A program made the translations under genes and the position numbers. A stretch of 16,414 bases of DNA from JBAVQS01 sp049694275 (lineage in GTDB: Bacteria; Chloroflexota; Anaerolineae; UBA4142; SHND01): positions 1 to 16,414 of the forward strand of contig JBAVQS010000303.1 of assembly GCA_049694275.1 (NCBI GenBank). The letters run 5' to 3'. The notes under the pieces were generated by a model that saw nothing but the letters and a program-made list of their open reading frames with translations, was not told the DNA's origin and made no database searches. Positions 1 to 7,005 of this stretch are shown piece after piece; the first letter of the stretch is position 1, and the number at the start of each line of letters is the position of its first letter.

Positions 1-126
1 GGAATAACCACCGAAGAGATTCTCAAGGCTTATCCCTACCTGGAGCCGGAGGATATTCAGCAAGCATTGCTTTATGCCGTTTGGTTGGCTGAGGAAAATG
101 TCTTACCTTTGGAGCAAGCGGCGTGA
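1..126 (+). CDS. DUF433 family protein, VapB-like antitoxin (5' end outside window)
   Basis: Frame 1 is open from the first base to the TGA at 124-126 and encodes the last 41 residues of a protein. The fragment contains TTEEILKAYPYLEPEDIQQA followed by an alanine-rich helix, which is the C-terminal half of the DUF433 helix-turn-helix domain. DUF433 proteins usually sit directly upstream of a DUF5615 PIN-like gene and are regarded as the antitoxin and autoregulator of the pair. The next gene starts at a GTG that overlaps this stop by four bases, so the two are probably translationally coupled. The start and promoter lie outside the window. Family assignment is by pattern recognition of a partial domain. 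Confidence 0.8.
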   Translation, partial: GITTEEILKAYPYLEPEDIQQALLYAVWLAEENVLPLEQAA

Positions 127-494
127 ACTTTATTGCCAATATGGGCATTTCCCCTTTGACCGTCGTGTTTTTGCGGAATCAGGGACACCAGGCGGAGCAT
201 TTGCACGAACTGGGTTTGGATCGACTGCCCGATTCGGAGATTTTGGCCAGGGCGCGGATACAATCGGCAATTGTCTTGACCTGCGACCTGGATTTTGGCG
301 ACCTACTTGCGGCAAGTAGCGCTAATCTCCCCAGCGTGGTTATCTTTCGACTGAAGCCACCCATGACACCGGATAAGGTTAACCACTCTCTGGAACAAAT
401 CCTGCGCGAGCATGCTCATGATTTGGAGCAGGGTGCTATCCTCAGCGTCGATGAAAAACGTGTGCGCGTCCGCCGCTTGCCTGTCTCGCGGTAA
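123..494 (+). CDS. DUF5615 PIN-like protein, putative toxin of a DUF433/DUF5615 pair
   Basis: This 123-residue protein starts at a GTG overlapping the upstream stop. It has the layout of DUF5615 (Mut7-C/PIN-like nuclease fold): MNFIANMGIS at the N-terminus, GHQAEHLHELGL, LPDSEILARA (Asp37, Glu39) and VLTCDLDFGDLL (Asp55, Asp57, Asp60). It ends with RVRRLPVSR, as full-length members do. PIN-like toxins use clustered acidic residues to bind Mg2+ and cut RNA. The first acidic position, normally Asp in a motif such as IADMGIS, is Asn6 here (codon AAT), so activity may be reduced or lost. The other acidic residues are present. The role as a toxin is inferred from family and gene order. Confidence 0.82.
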   Translation: MNFIANMGISPLTVVFLRNQGHQAEHLHELGLDRLPDSEILARARIQSAIVLTCDLDFGDLLAASSANLPSVVIFRLKPPMTPDKVNHSLEQILREHAHDLEQGAILSVDEKRVRVRRLPVSR

Positions 495-548
495 GGGCGG
501 TTGCGATGATAGGGCAGAGCGAGAGAGGAAAAACGTGGAGGTGGCGTA

Positions 549-956
549 ATGACCAGGGTATTGCTACGCCCAAATCTGGAAGAGCAATTGAAAGACATCG
601 CCGCGCGCCATCAGACCAATCTCGAAGCGTTGGTCAACGATTGGCTCGAAGAGCAGTTGTGGCAGGAACAACGTAGAAAGATTGAACAAGAAGCAGAACG
701 CTTTCGGGCGCAGCACGCCCAGTTATATGCAAAATACCGCGGGCGCTTTATCGCTATGCGCGATGGCGTTGTGATCGACGATGATGCAGAGATCTTGCTA
801 TTGCACCAACGCATCCGCGCCCGGTACGGCGATGAGCCGATACTTATAACGCCGGTCACAGAAGAAGCGGTCCAGACTTTTCGCGTGCTTGGGGCGCGCC
901 GACAGAGATGCCACTCTAAAGCGCTTGCGTTCCCGCTAGAAAACGAGGGTAAGTGA
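549..956 (+). CDS. DUF5678 domain protein with N-terminal RHH-like segment
   Basis: This 135-residue soluble protein has a clear ribosome-binding site (GGAGG at 537-541, 7 bases before the ATG). Residues 1-35 (RVLLRPNLEEQLKDIAARHQ and onward) resemble a ribbon-helix-helix DNA-binding segment, followed by a charged helix rich in Glu, Gln and Arg. Residues about 53-115 contain YAKYRGRFIAMRDGVVIDDD and a segment ending in RYGDEPILITPV, the pattern of the DUF5678 family of unknown function. It follows the toxin-antitoxin pair by 54 bases on the same strand and may be a regulator or antitoxin whose partner has been lost. The last 20 residues, rich in Arg, Cys and His, do not look like a normal DUF5678 end, so a frameshift near 895-905 is possible. 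Function is unknown. Confidence 0.7.
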   Translation: MTRVLLRPNLEEQLKDIAARHQTNLEALVNDWLEEQLWQEQRRKIEQEAERFRAQHAQLYAKYRGRFIAMRDGVVIDDDAEILLLHQRIRARYGDEPILITPVTEEAVQTFRVLGARRQRCHSKALAFPLENEGK

Positions 957-1029
957 TGTCCGAGCGTTTTCCAGCCCGACCTCTATGCGCAAATACTCTC
1001 GGGAGGCCGATGGGAATGGGAAGCGGCCA

Positions 1030-2138
1030 TCACCGCGCCAGGACCAGATTCGCGACCACATAGCAGTGGTCGGAGCCGCCGAGACATTTGACCTGGGCCA
1101 GGGTCGCCTGCATGCTAGTGCATCAACATGATGAATTTGCAGGACAGCATATACGCTGGCTCAGTGCAATAGGTATAGCTCAACCCCGCAGGTTCATGTT
1201 GATGCACTACTAGCCGAGTGAAAGATGTAATCGAGCCGGACGAACGGACCGGGTATGGGAATCCGATCGACCATCAGCCCGTGAGGAAAGGTGAGGCCGA
1301 GCCCCCGGCCCGCCTCGCGATACGAGTCCCGCAGGACGCTCGCCATTGCCTGATAGCCCCGGCTTGAATCCCCGCTGTTGAAATCCCCGGCCACGATCAC
1401 AGGGCCCTTGAGCCGCGCGGCAGTGGCCGCGACATTGGCAATCTCGCGGGCCTGCTCCGAATCGTCAACCCCAATCGGCAGTTCCGTATCGCCCAGCCAG
1501 GCAATATCCGGCGGGTCGGGATGAATGGCGATAAAGTGAACGGGCGTGCCGGCAACGTCAAGGATCAGGTCCAGGCCGGGACGGCCGCTCCCGGATGGAC
1601 GGAACCACTCGCTCCGCAGGATCGGGTAGCGGGTGATAAAACCGACGCTGCCGTTCTCCGGCAGGAGAATCATGGAGGGATACCGTGCAAGCTGCTGCTT
1701 GAAGGACTCGGCGGTCGCCGGGGTCAGCTCTTGCACGGCGACGATGTCGGCGTTTTCGTTCGCGATGGCCGCCGTCACCTCTTGCGGGGCAGCCTGACCG
1801 GGGCCCAGGTTAAAGGTCATGACGCGCAGGCGCGCCGCACTGTTATCTGCCGCCGCGGGACGCGGGAGATAGAGCGGGGCATAGAGCGCAAGGCCCACGA
1901 TCAGGAGAACGAGGTTTGAGAGCGCGGCGAGGCGCGAGCGCGCGAGGAGCGCCAGCGGGAGAAGGAACGCCAGGGGGAAAAAGAGGAAAGGGAGAAAGGT
2001 CGTGATGAGGGTGAGGAGTGGAATAAAAGAAAAGACCAGGCGCATGACAAGCAGCAGGCCCACGCCGCAGGGATAACCCATGCAGAACAGATTGAAGAGG
2101 GCGCGCCGTAAGGTGGAACGTGTGAGAGTGGTAGGCAT
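1030..2138 (-). pseudogene. Membrane-anchored endonuclease/exonuclease/phosphatase family protein, split by a MITE-like insertion
   Basis: The minus-strand reading begins at ATG 2138; an in-frame TTG at 2162 is an alternative. Two or three hydrophobic segments come first (LVFSFIPLLTLITTFLPFLF and following), placing a catalytic domain outside the membrane. The domain has the EEP-fold motifs in order: VMTFNL, DIVAVQEL, HFIAIHPDPP, VAGDFNSGD and RLDYIFHS. The frame then runs into an inserted 90-bp element and stops at 1194-1196 after SSAST. The missing C-terminus lies beyond the element at 1030-1115 and reads MQATLAQVKCLGG, then SDHCYVVANLVLAR and stop, supplying the SDH catalytic motif. Removing the element plus one TA copy joins the parts in frame (346 residues from the TTG). 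As it stands the product lacks the catalytic His and is probably inactive. EEP proteins cleave phosphodiesters in nucleic acids or phospholipids; the substrate cannot be told from sequence. Confidence 0.88.
1118..1207. mobile_element. 90-bp MITE-like element with TA target duplication
   Basis: The element starts GTGCATCAACATGA and ends with the exact reverse complement of these 14 bases. It is flanked by TA at 1116-1117 and TA at 1208-1209. It has no coding capacity. Short non-autonomous elements with a TA duplication are typical of the IS630/Tc1-mariner group, so an IS630-type transposase elsewhere in the genome is the likely driver (inference). A 4-bp CTAG duplication (1115-1118 and 1210-1213) is also possible but would leave asymmetric ends. 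It interrupts the EEP-family gene. Confidence 0.8.
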
Positions 2139-2153
2139 ATCGCGAACGATACG

Positions 2154-2159
2154 ATTATA
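2154..2159 (-). promoter_or_regulatory. Putative -10 box of the EEP-family gene
   Basis: The minus strand reads TATAAT here, 15 bases before ATG 2138. Transcription would begin about 9 bases before the start codon, giving a nearly leaderless message. No good -35 hexamer is seen at normal spacing, so support is limited to the perfect -10 match and its position. Confidence 0.35.
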
Positions 2160-2194
2160 CAACGCAACTGGACCTGGTGATTACTTTCGACTTT

Positions 2195-2280
2195 GACAAT
2201 GTCAGATTTCAATCGGCGTAGGCCGATTTCGCCTTGCGTAGCCGCGATTTCAATCGCCCAGCCGCGAATGTGACATTGTC
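2195..2280. repeat. 86-bp inverted-repeat unit with two internal hairpins
   Basis: GACAATGTCA at 2195-2204 is matched by its exact reverse complement TGACATTGTC at 2271-2280. Between them are two smaller palindromes: AATCGGC/GCCGATT around 2211-2227 and GCGATT-TC-AATCGC at 2244-2257. The unit lies in non-coding DNA between two diverging genes. It may be a small mobile or REP-like element. No target duplication is evident. Confidence 0.6.
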
Positions 2281-2282
2281 GA

Positions 2283-2356
2283 ATTACGCACATCTCGGTT
2301 TGTCATTCTGAATGTAGTGATTACGCACATCTCGGTTTGTCATTCTGAACGTAGTG
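2283..2356 (+). repeat. Two tandem 37-bp direct repeats
   Basis: Copy 1 (2283-2319) and copy 2 (2320-2356) abut and differ at one base (GAATGTAGTG versus GAACGTAGTG at the 3' end). Each contains TGTCATTCTGAA and GTAGTG. Copy 2 runs on into AAGAATCTCGC, a composition seen in dispersed intergenic repeats of many bacterial genomes. They fill part of the gap upstream of the GH31-type gene. Apart from this array, the neighbouring 86-bp inverted repeat and the candidate promoter at 2410-2438, I see nothing in the 2163-2466 gap. Confidence 0.8.
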
Positions 2357-2409
2357 AAGAATCTCGCTAGCGCAAACCGCATCTGTCGCTTGTGAAGAAT
2401 CACCAGAAC

Positions 2410-2438
2410 TGGACGAGATGGCGGAATTCTGCTAAACT
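2410..2438 (+). promoter_or_regulatory. Candidate promoter of the GH31-type hydrolase gene
   Basis: TGGACG (2410-2415) and TAAACT (2433-2438) are separated by 17 bases and match the sigma-70 consensus at 4 of 6 positions each. Transcription would begin near 2445, ahead of a GGAGAGA ribosome-binding site at 2454-2460 and the GTG start at 2467. Confidence 0.4.
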
Positions 2439-2466
2439 TGCGCAACCTTAACCGGAGAGAGAGCCC

Positions 2467-4134
2467 GTGAAAATATTCCTGCGTTGGCCTGTGCTGGTGC
2501 TTGGCATGCTCCTGGCAACCGCCCTTTTGCTGCCGCCCGTCCCGCTCGACGCGTCCGGCCTCACCCACCGCTATTTTCCACCCCCCGCCTGGACCCTGGG
2601 CCCAATCATCGGCTCGGCCAAATACGAAACCGATTGGAATGCGATTCTCGATCAGGTCGAGTCGAACGGGTACCCCATCACGGCGTTACACTTTGACGCC
2701 TCTCATTGGGAGACGTGTAACAACAACGGCGACCCGGCGTTGAGTGACGCGTTCATCCAGCGCATGCGCGCGGACCACCTGCGGGCGGTGCTCTGGATCG
2801 TTCCGCTGATCGACCTCCGGTGCGCTGAATATCACACGGCGGCGAACCAGGATTATTTCGTCCGCGTCAACGGCCAGATCCTCGTGACCAGCACGGCCCA
2901 GGGGCATGGAAGCTGGATCGACTTCAACAAGCCGGGCGCAGTCGCTTTCTGGCATTCGCTCCTCGACCGAGCGGCGACAAAGTTCGGCGACGTGCTGGGT
3001 GGATTTTACATCGACGACATGCGTCCCGACCTCTCACAGGACCCCAGCTATGCGGATGTCTATGCGTTTGACCTGCTCAAATACACGCGTGCCCGAATCC
3101 CGGACGGCGATGTCGTCATGAAGCGCTATGGGCACAATACGCCGAGCGACAACTTTCTGCGCTATTACGCCCATGCCACCTATGTCAACGACGCCTATTC
3201 GGATTGGACCGGGATGCGGAGCAAGGTGCGGAATGTCATGAATACGGCCAAGCTCGTTCCCGCCGCCTTTAGCGAGTTCCCCGGATACAATGGGCCGGTC
3301 CCCACCGCCGAGATTTATACGCGGCGGTTGCACTGGGGGGCGTTTCAAGTTTTGATGGAGGATGATACCCAGCGCTCGTTCTTCCCATGGAATACGCCCG
3401 CGCTGGCTTCGACGCTGCCGGCCTATCGCTATTATACGACCCTGCACCGCGAGCTCGTCCCCTATCTCTATAGCTATGACGAGGCGGCGTACGAGACCAA
3501 TACGCCGATCCTGCGCAATTCCAACACGCTCCAGTTCTCGACCCAGATCGGCCAGGAGATTTTCGTCAAGTATGTGACGGCGAGTGTGCAGAGCGTTTCG
3601 TTTACCCTCCCGGCGGGACAGTGGATTAACTATTGGAATGAGAGCCAGAGCTGGACCGGGCCCCGAACGCTCTCCCTGCCCGCGCCGCTGGGACATGAAC
3701 CGGTCCTGATTCGGAACGGCGCAATCATCCCGATGGGGGTGCAGAGTGCGACGACGGGGCACGGCACGGCGGCTTCGGCCGGCGCGCTGACCGTGAATGT
3801 CTTTGCCAGCGGCGCATCGTCGTTTCGCTATTACGACCCGACCGGTTTTTGGAGCACGCTCTCGGCCAACCTGAATGGGACGGCCCTGACCCTCTGCTCA
3901 CAGCCCGCGCCCTCGCAGCCGTTGATTTACCGGGTCGCCCGCTGGGCCGCCGCCCCGGCGAGCGTGACCACGTCGAACGGGGCGGTGGGGGTGAATGTGG
4001 GGTGGGGGACGGCGCTCCCGCAACTGGCGAGCGAAGGGGATGTGGATGCTTCGACCGGCGGGTGGTTTTATGATTCCGCCGCGCAGCATCTCATCGTCAA
4101 GCCGGGGACCGGCGGGGCAGACTGCCCGGCATAG
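2467..4134 (+). CDS. Secreted GH31-type glycoside hydrolase
   Basis: This 555-residue protein begins at GTG with GGAGAGA 6 bases upstream. Residues 1-31 form a signal peptide or membrane anchor (charged KIFLRW, then a hydrophobic core, then PPVPLDASG). The body is a GH31-like (alpha/beta)8 barrel: GFYIDDMRPD holds the probable nucleophile Asp183, YVNDAYSDWTGMR the probable acid/base Asp242, and LHWGAFQVLMEDD, PWNTPAL and LVPYLYSYDEAAYE match conserved GH31 barrel-end segments. A beta-sandwich follows (LPAGQWINYWN, PVLIRNGAIIPM). GH31 enzymes act on alpha-linked glucose, xylose or related sugars. The usual N-terminal beta-sandwich is missing, and the motifs deviate from the common WxDMNE form, so the substrate is uncertain. 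It lies next to glycan-assembly genes and may trim an external or surface polysaccharide. Confidence 0.82.
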   Translation: MKIFLRWPVLVLGMLLATALLLPPVPLDASGLTHRYFPPPAWTLGPIIGSAKYETDWNAILDQVESNGYPITALHFDASHWETCNNNGDPALSDAFIQRMRADHLRAVLWIVPLIDLRCAEYHTAANQDYFVRVNGQILVTSTAQGHGSWIDFNKPGAVAFWHSLLDRAATKFGDVLGGFYIDDMRPDLSQDPSYADVYAFDLLKYTRARIPDGDVVMKRYGHNTPSDNFLRYYAHATYVNDAYSDWTGMRSKVRNVMNTAKLVPAAFSEFPGYNGPVPTAEIYTRRLHWGAFQVLMEDDTQRSFFPWNTPALASTLPAYRYYTTLHRELVPYLYSYDEAAYETNTPILRNSNTLQFSTQIGQEIFVKYVTASVQSVSFTLPAGQWINYWNESQSWTGPRTLSLPAPLGHEPVLIRNGAIIPMGVQSATTGHGTAASAGALTVNVFASGASSFRYYDPTGFWSTLSANLNGTALTLCSQPAPSQPLIYRVARWAAAPASVTTSNGAVGVNVGWGTALPQLASEGDVDASTGGWFYDSAAQHLIVKPGTGGADCPA

Positions 4135-4136
4135 GC

Positions 4137-4219
4137 GTAGGGGCAATCCCTTGTGGTTGCCCTGCGTGTGGGCAACCATTCCACCGGGACTCTCGGTGAT
4201 AGTAAGGGATTGCCCCTAC
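4137..4219. repeat. 83-bp palindromic repeat with 16-bp perfect ends
   Basis: GTAGGGGCAATCCCTT (4137-4152) is matched exactly by AAGGGATTGCCCCTAC (4204-4219). Nested inside is a second stem, GGTTGCCC (4155-4162) and GGGCAACC (4170-4177). It begins 3 bases after the upstream stop codon and ends 16 bases before the downstream ATG, so it occupies nearly the whole gap. The structure is that of a MITE or REP-like dispersed repeat. The RNA would fold strongly and could also act as a terminator or block readthrough, but no U-tract follows it. Confidence 0.75.
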
Positions 4220-4235
4220 AACTCCGTCAATCAAA

Positions 4236-5900
4236 ATGGATTACGCACCCGGCGCAGGGCGCTCTCGATTCGACATGCGGGCGATGGGGACGCGCGTGGG
4301 GGCCGTCCTGCGGGCGCACCGCGGGGCGCTGTTGTGGGGAGCGCTCCTGTTTGCGGTCGCGCTCCTCGTGCGTCTCCCCAATCTGCTCCAGATTCCGCGC
4401 TATTCCGACGAGGGGCTGGAGGCGCTCTGGGGCTGGGAGATTGCGCTGGGCCATCAATGGCCGCTGACGGCGGTGGACCCGTATGACGGGCCGCTCTATG
4501 CTTACCTGCTCGCGGCGATATTGAAGGTGTTTGGCCCCAACATCCTGCTCCCGCGCCTGATGATTGCCGTGGCGGGCGCGCTGACGGTCGCCGCGACCTA
4601 CGGGCTGGGGCGGAGCATGTCGAGCCACCGGGGAGGGTTGTTCGCCGCCGCAATCGCCCTCACCTCGCCCACGCTCATCATCCTCAGCCATATCGGCATC
4701 TCGAATGGGCTCACGCCGCTGTTTTTTACCCTGACCGCGGCCGCGTTGTGGAAAGCGGGGACGACGCCCGGCGTGACGCGGGCGAGCGACTGGCTGTTGG
4801 CGTTGAGCGGCTTGCTCGCCGCGCTCACACTGCAGACTCACCCTTTGAGCGTGTTTGGACTGGCCGGGCTGGCGCTGTGGTTCCCGATACATACTCTCTG
4901 GCGAAATGCGCCGGTCGGAGGCGCGCGCAGCTCCCTCCTCCGCGACCTGCGCGCGTGGCTGACGCGGCCCGGTCCTTACCTGGCGCTTGGCGGGTTCCTC
5001 CTCGGCTATGCGCCGATGCTGATTGCCAACCTGCGTCCCGATAGCCCCATGTTCGCCACGGCGACGAATCGCAGTTATGCCTTTGGGCCAACCTTGTCCC
5101 TATCGAGCTATCTGGCCCGGCTGTCCGAATTCGCTCCCCGGATTGCGCGCATGATCGGGGGGGACATTACCTCTTTTGTGAGCCCGCTCCTGCCGGTGCT
5201 GCTCCTGGCGGGCCTCGCCCTCGTGGGGATGATTCTTGCGCTGCGGCGCGGGAACGGCTTGCTCGTCGCCGTTATGCTCGCCACTCTGGTGTTGATGCCG
5301 TTCCTGATCAAGGAGGGGACCGTGGGCGTCACGCGCCGGTATGCCGCCTATCTCATTCCGCTCGGGGCGGTCGCCATCGGGATTGCCGCCGATTGGCTCA
5401 TCAGCCGGTTGGGGCAGTTCCAGGCCCGGGGGAGAATCTACCGGCTGGCGCCGCTGTCGGCCCTCGTGGTCATTCTGGCGCTCGCCGCCTTTCCGCTGGT
5501 TACGCTGGCCGATTACGATGCCTCGACCTGGAACGCGGGACAGACGAACCAGCAGATTTTTGCAATGAGTGTACAGGCGGAACAGGCGGGCGCGTGCGCC
5601 GGGAACCTGTTTGTGATGGATGCCGGATACGGCCGGTACAGCTTTCCCACCTATTATGTTTCGAAATCGCTGGACTATGTCCTGACGCTCGACGGGTGCA
5701 AGCATCACATGGCGTCGCGGCAGCAGATCCAGACGCGTCTCGCCGAGCGCCGGCCGACCGATTGGTTCATTGTCCTGGAATCGGACCTGCCCGCTTTTGC
5801 CGGGGCCGGGTCCCTCACGCCGGTCCTGACCATCAATCCTTATCAGGATCAAAAAGCAACCCCCTTTGTGCTCTGTGCAAGCACGACGCGCCCGCAATAG
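4236..5900 (+). CDS. GT39/ArnT-like integral-membrane glycosyltransferase
   Basis: This 554-residue protein has about ten or more hydrophobic segments spread along most of its length (for example WGALLFAVALLVRLP, LLPRLMIAVAGALTVAATY, LLPVLLLAGLALVGMILAL). The first extracytoplasmic loop carries RYSDEGLEALWGWE with the Asp58-Glu59 pair typical of the PMT/ArnT (GT39/GT83) class, which use polyprenyl-phosphate sugars as donors. The C-terminal 150 residues form a soluble outer domain. There is no clear ribosome-binding site for ATG 4236; ATG 4275 is an in-frame alternative. It probably adds a sugar to a lipid, protein or glycan acceptor on the outer face of the membrane. Donor and acceptor are unknown. 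Confidence 0.83.
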   Translation: MDYAPGAGRSRFDMRAMGTRVGAVLRAHRGALLWGALLFAVALLVRLPNLLQIPRYSDEGLEALWGWEIALGHQWPLTAVDPYDGPLYAYLLAAILKVFGPNILLPRLMIAVAGALTVAATYGLGRSMSSHRGGLFAAAIALTSPTLIILSHIGISNGLTPLFFTLTAAALWKAGTTPGVTRASDWLLALSGLLAALTLQTHPLSVFGLAGLALWFPIHTLWRNAPVGGARSSLLRDLRAWLTRPGPYLALGGFLLGYAPMLIANLRPDSPMFATATNRSYAFGPTLSLSSYLARLSEFAPRIARMIGGDITSFVSPLLPVLLLAGLALVGMILALRRGNGLLVAVMLATLVLMPFLIKEGTVGVTRRYAAYLIPLGAVAIGIAADWLISRLGQFQARGRIYRLAPLSALVVILALAAFPLVTLADYDASTWNAGQTNQQIFAMSVQAEQAGACAGNLFVMDAGYGRYSFPTYYVSKSLDYVLTLDGCKHHMASRQQIQTRLAERRPTDWFIVLESDLPAFAGAGSLTPVLTINPYQDQKATPFVLCASTTRPQ

Positions 5901-5932
5901 ATTGCGGATTGCAGGGCGCGGAGGGGGGGGCC

Positions 5933-5980
5933 AGTCTGCGGAGGCAGACTTTGCCATGCGTTGCCGCGGTTTCTAACCGC
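5933..5980 (+). terminator. Two small hairpins between the membrane glycosyltransferase and the operon; possible terminator or REP-like repeat
   Basis: AGTCTGC-GGAG-GCAGACT (5933-5950) forms a perfect 7-bp stem with a 4-base loop and is followed by TT only. GCGGTT-TCT-AACCGC (5966-5980) forms a second 6-bp stem. An 8-G run precedes the first stem. They lie between the stop at 5900 and the promoter at 6022, so they may separate the transcripts. The short T-run makes intrinsic termination doubtful, and a dispersed palindromic repeat is an alternative reading. Confidence 0.45.
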
Positions 5981-6021
5981 CGGATGGGGAGTGTCTATTT
6001 CCGCTTTTGGGCGATTCCTCT

Positions 6022-6027
6022 TATAAT
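6022..6027 (+). promoter_or_regulatory. -10 box of the glycan operon, nearly leaderless start
   Basis: A perfect TATAAT lies 9 bases before ATG 6037, so transcription should begin within about 3 bases of the start codon. There is no ribosome-binding site between them. A matching -35 hexamer is not clear. The arrangement supports choosing 6037 over the upstream in-frame codon at 6007, which lies upstream of the box. Confidence 0.55.
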
Positions 6028-6036
6028 AGTCTCTCT

Positions 6037-7005
6037 ATGAAGCAAGAAACCGCGCTTGTGACCGGCGTGGCGGGCTTTGTGGGCTCGCACCTCGCCGAAC
6101 GCCTTCTCTCTGAAGGGTTTCGCGTCGTCGGCATCGACTCGTTCACCGATTATTATCCCCGGCATCACAAGGAAGCGAACCTGGAAGGATTGCGCCGCGC
6201 GCCCGGTTTTACCCTCGTCGAGGGGGATCTGCAGGCGCTCGATCTGCCCGCCCTGCTGCGCCGCGAGGATGTGCGCTGCATCCTGCACCAGGCGGGCCAG
6301 GCCGGCGTGCGCGCCAGTTGGGGGCAGCACTTTGAGGAATATGTCACGCGCAATATCCTTGCCACGCAGGCGCTGCTGGAAGCGGCCCGCGGCCTCGACC
6401 TGACCCGGTTTGTCTTTGCCTCTTCCTCCTCGGTCTATGGCGACGCCGAGCGCCTGCCGACGAGCGAGGGGGACCTGCCTCGCCCGGTTTCGCCGTATGG
6501 CGTGACCAAGCTCGCCGCCGAGCATCTCTCCCTGTTGTACGCCAAACAGTACGGGGTGCCCGCGGTCGCGCTCCGCTATTTCACGGTCTATGGCCCGCGC
6601 CAGCGCCCCGACATGGCGTTTCGCATCTTTATCCACGCCCTGCTGCAGGATCAGCCGATCCGGCTGTTGGGGGATGGCGAGCAGACGCGCGAGTTTACGT
6701 ATGTGAGCGATATTGTCGAAGCCAACCTGCTCGCGCTCAAATCGCCGGGCGCGACCGAGCGCGTGTACAACATTGGCGGCGGGGCGCGGGTGACGATGAA
6801 CGCGGCGGTCCGGCTGCTGGGCGAACTGATGGAGACGACCCCGCGGATTGACTATCAGCCGCGCGCCGCGGGCGACCACCGCCACGGGGCGGCCGATATT
6901 ACACGCGCCCGGCAGGAGCTGGGGTATCAGCCCGCCGTCAGCCTGGAAGAGGGTCTGCGCCGCCAGGTCGCGTGGCAGCGTGCGCCAGAGGTGGACAAGG
7001 CGTAA
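6037..7005 (+). CDS. NAD-dependent NDP-sugar epimerase/dehydratase (UDP-glucuronate or UDP-glucose 4-epimerase-like)
   Basis: This 322-residue extended short-chain dehydrogenase has the Rossmann motif GVAGFVGSHLAERLL (residues 10-24), SSSSVYGD (129-136) and the catalytic pair Tyr154/Lys158 in SPYGVTKLAAEH. ALRYFTVYGPRQRPDMA and GDGEQTREFTYVSDIVEANL are typical of the UDP-glucuronate/UDP-N-acetylglucosamine 4-epimerase branch; the YFTVYGPRQRPDMA segment favours the glucuronate type. It would interconvert nucleotide sugars in the cytoplasm to feed the glycosyltransferases downstream. The start is set by the TATAAT box 9 bases upstream and by the MKQETALVTG beginning that family members share. 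The stop TAA overlaps the next ATG (TAATG), implying translational coupling. The exact substrate cannot be fixed by eye. Confidence 0.88.
   Translation: MKQETALVTGVAGFVGSHLAERLLSEGFRVVGIDSFTDYYPRHHKEANLEGLRRAPGFTLVEGDLQALDLPALLRREDVRCILHQAGQAGVRASWGQHFEEYVTRNILATQALLEAARGLDLTRFVFASSSSVYGDAERLPTSEGDLPRPVSPYGVTKLAAEHLSLLYAKQYGVPAVALRYFTVYGPRQRPDMAFRIFIHALLQDQPIRLLGDGEQTREFTYVSDIVEANLLALKSPGATERVYNIGGGARVTMNAAVRLLGELMETTPRIDYQPRAAGDHRHGAADITRARQELGYQPAVSLEEGLRRQVAWQRAPEVDKA

Noticed and set aside
956..1063. A 35-codon open frame starting at ATG 956, overlapping the DUF5678 stop
   Set aside because: It has no ribosome-binding site of its own, no recognisable domain, and overlaps the 3' fragment of the EEP-family gene on the other strand.
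3034..3762. A 242-codon minus-strand frame inside the GH31-type gene
   Set aside because: It is antisense to a well-supported gene, rich in Arg and Gly from GC-rich codon shadows, and has no domain pattern.
6007..6036. Earlier start of the epimerase at 6007
   Set aside because: It would put the perfect TATAAT box inside the gene, and the family begins directly with the MKQETALVTG-like strand found at 6037.
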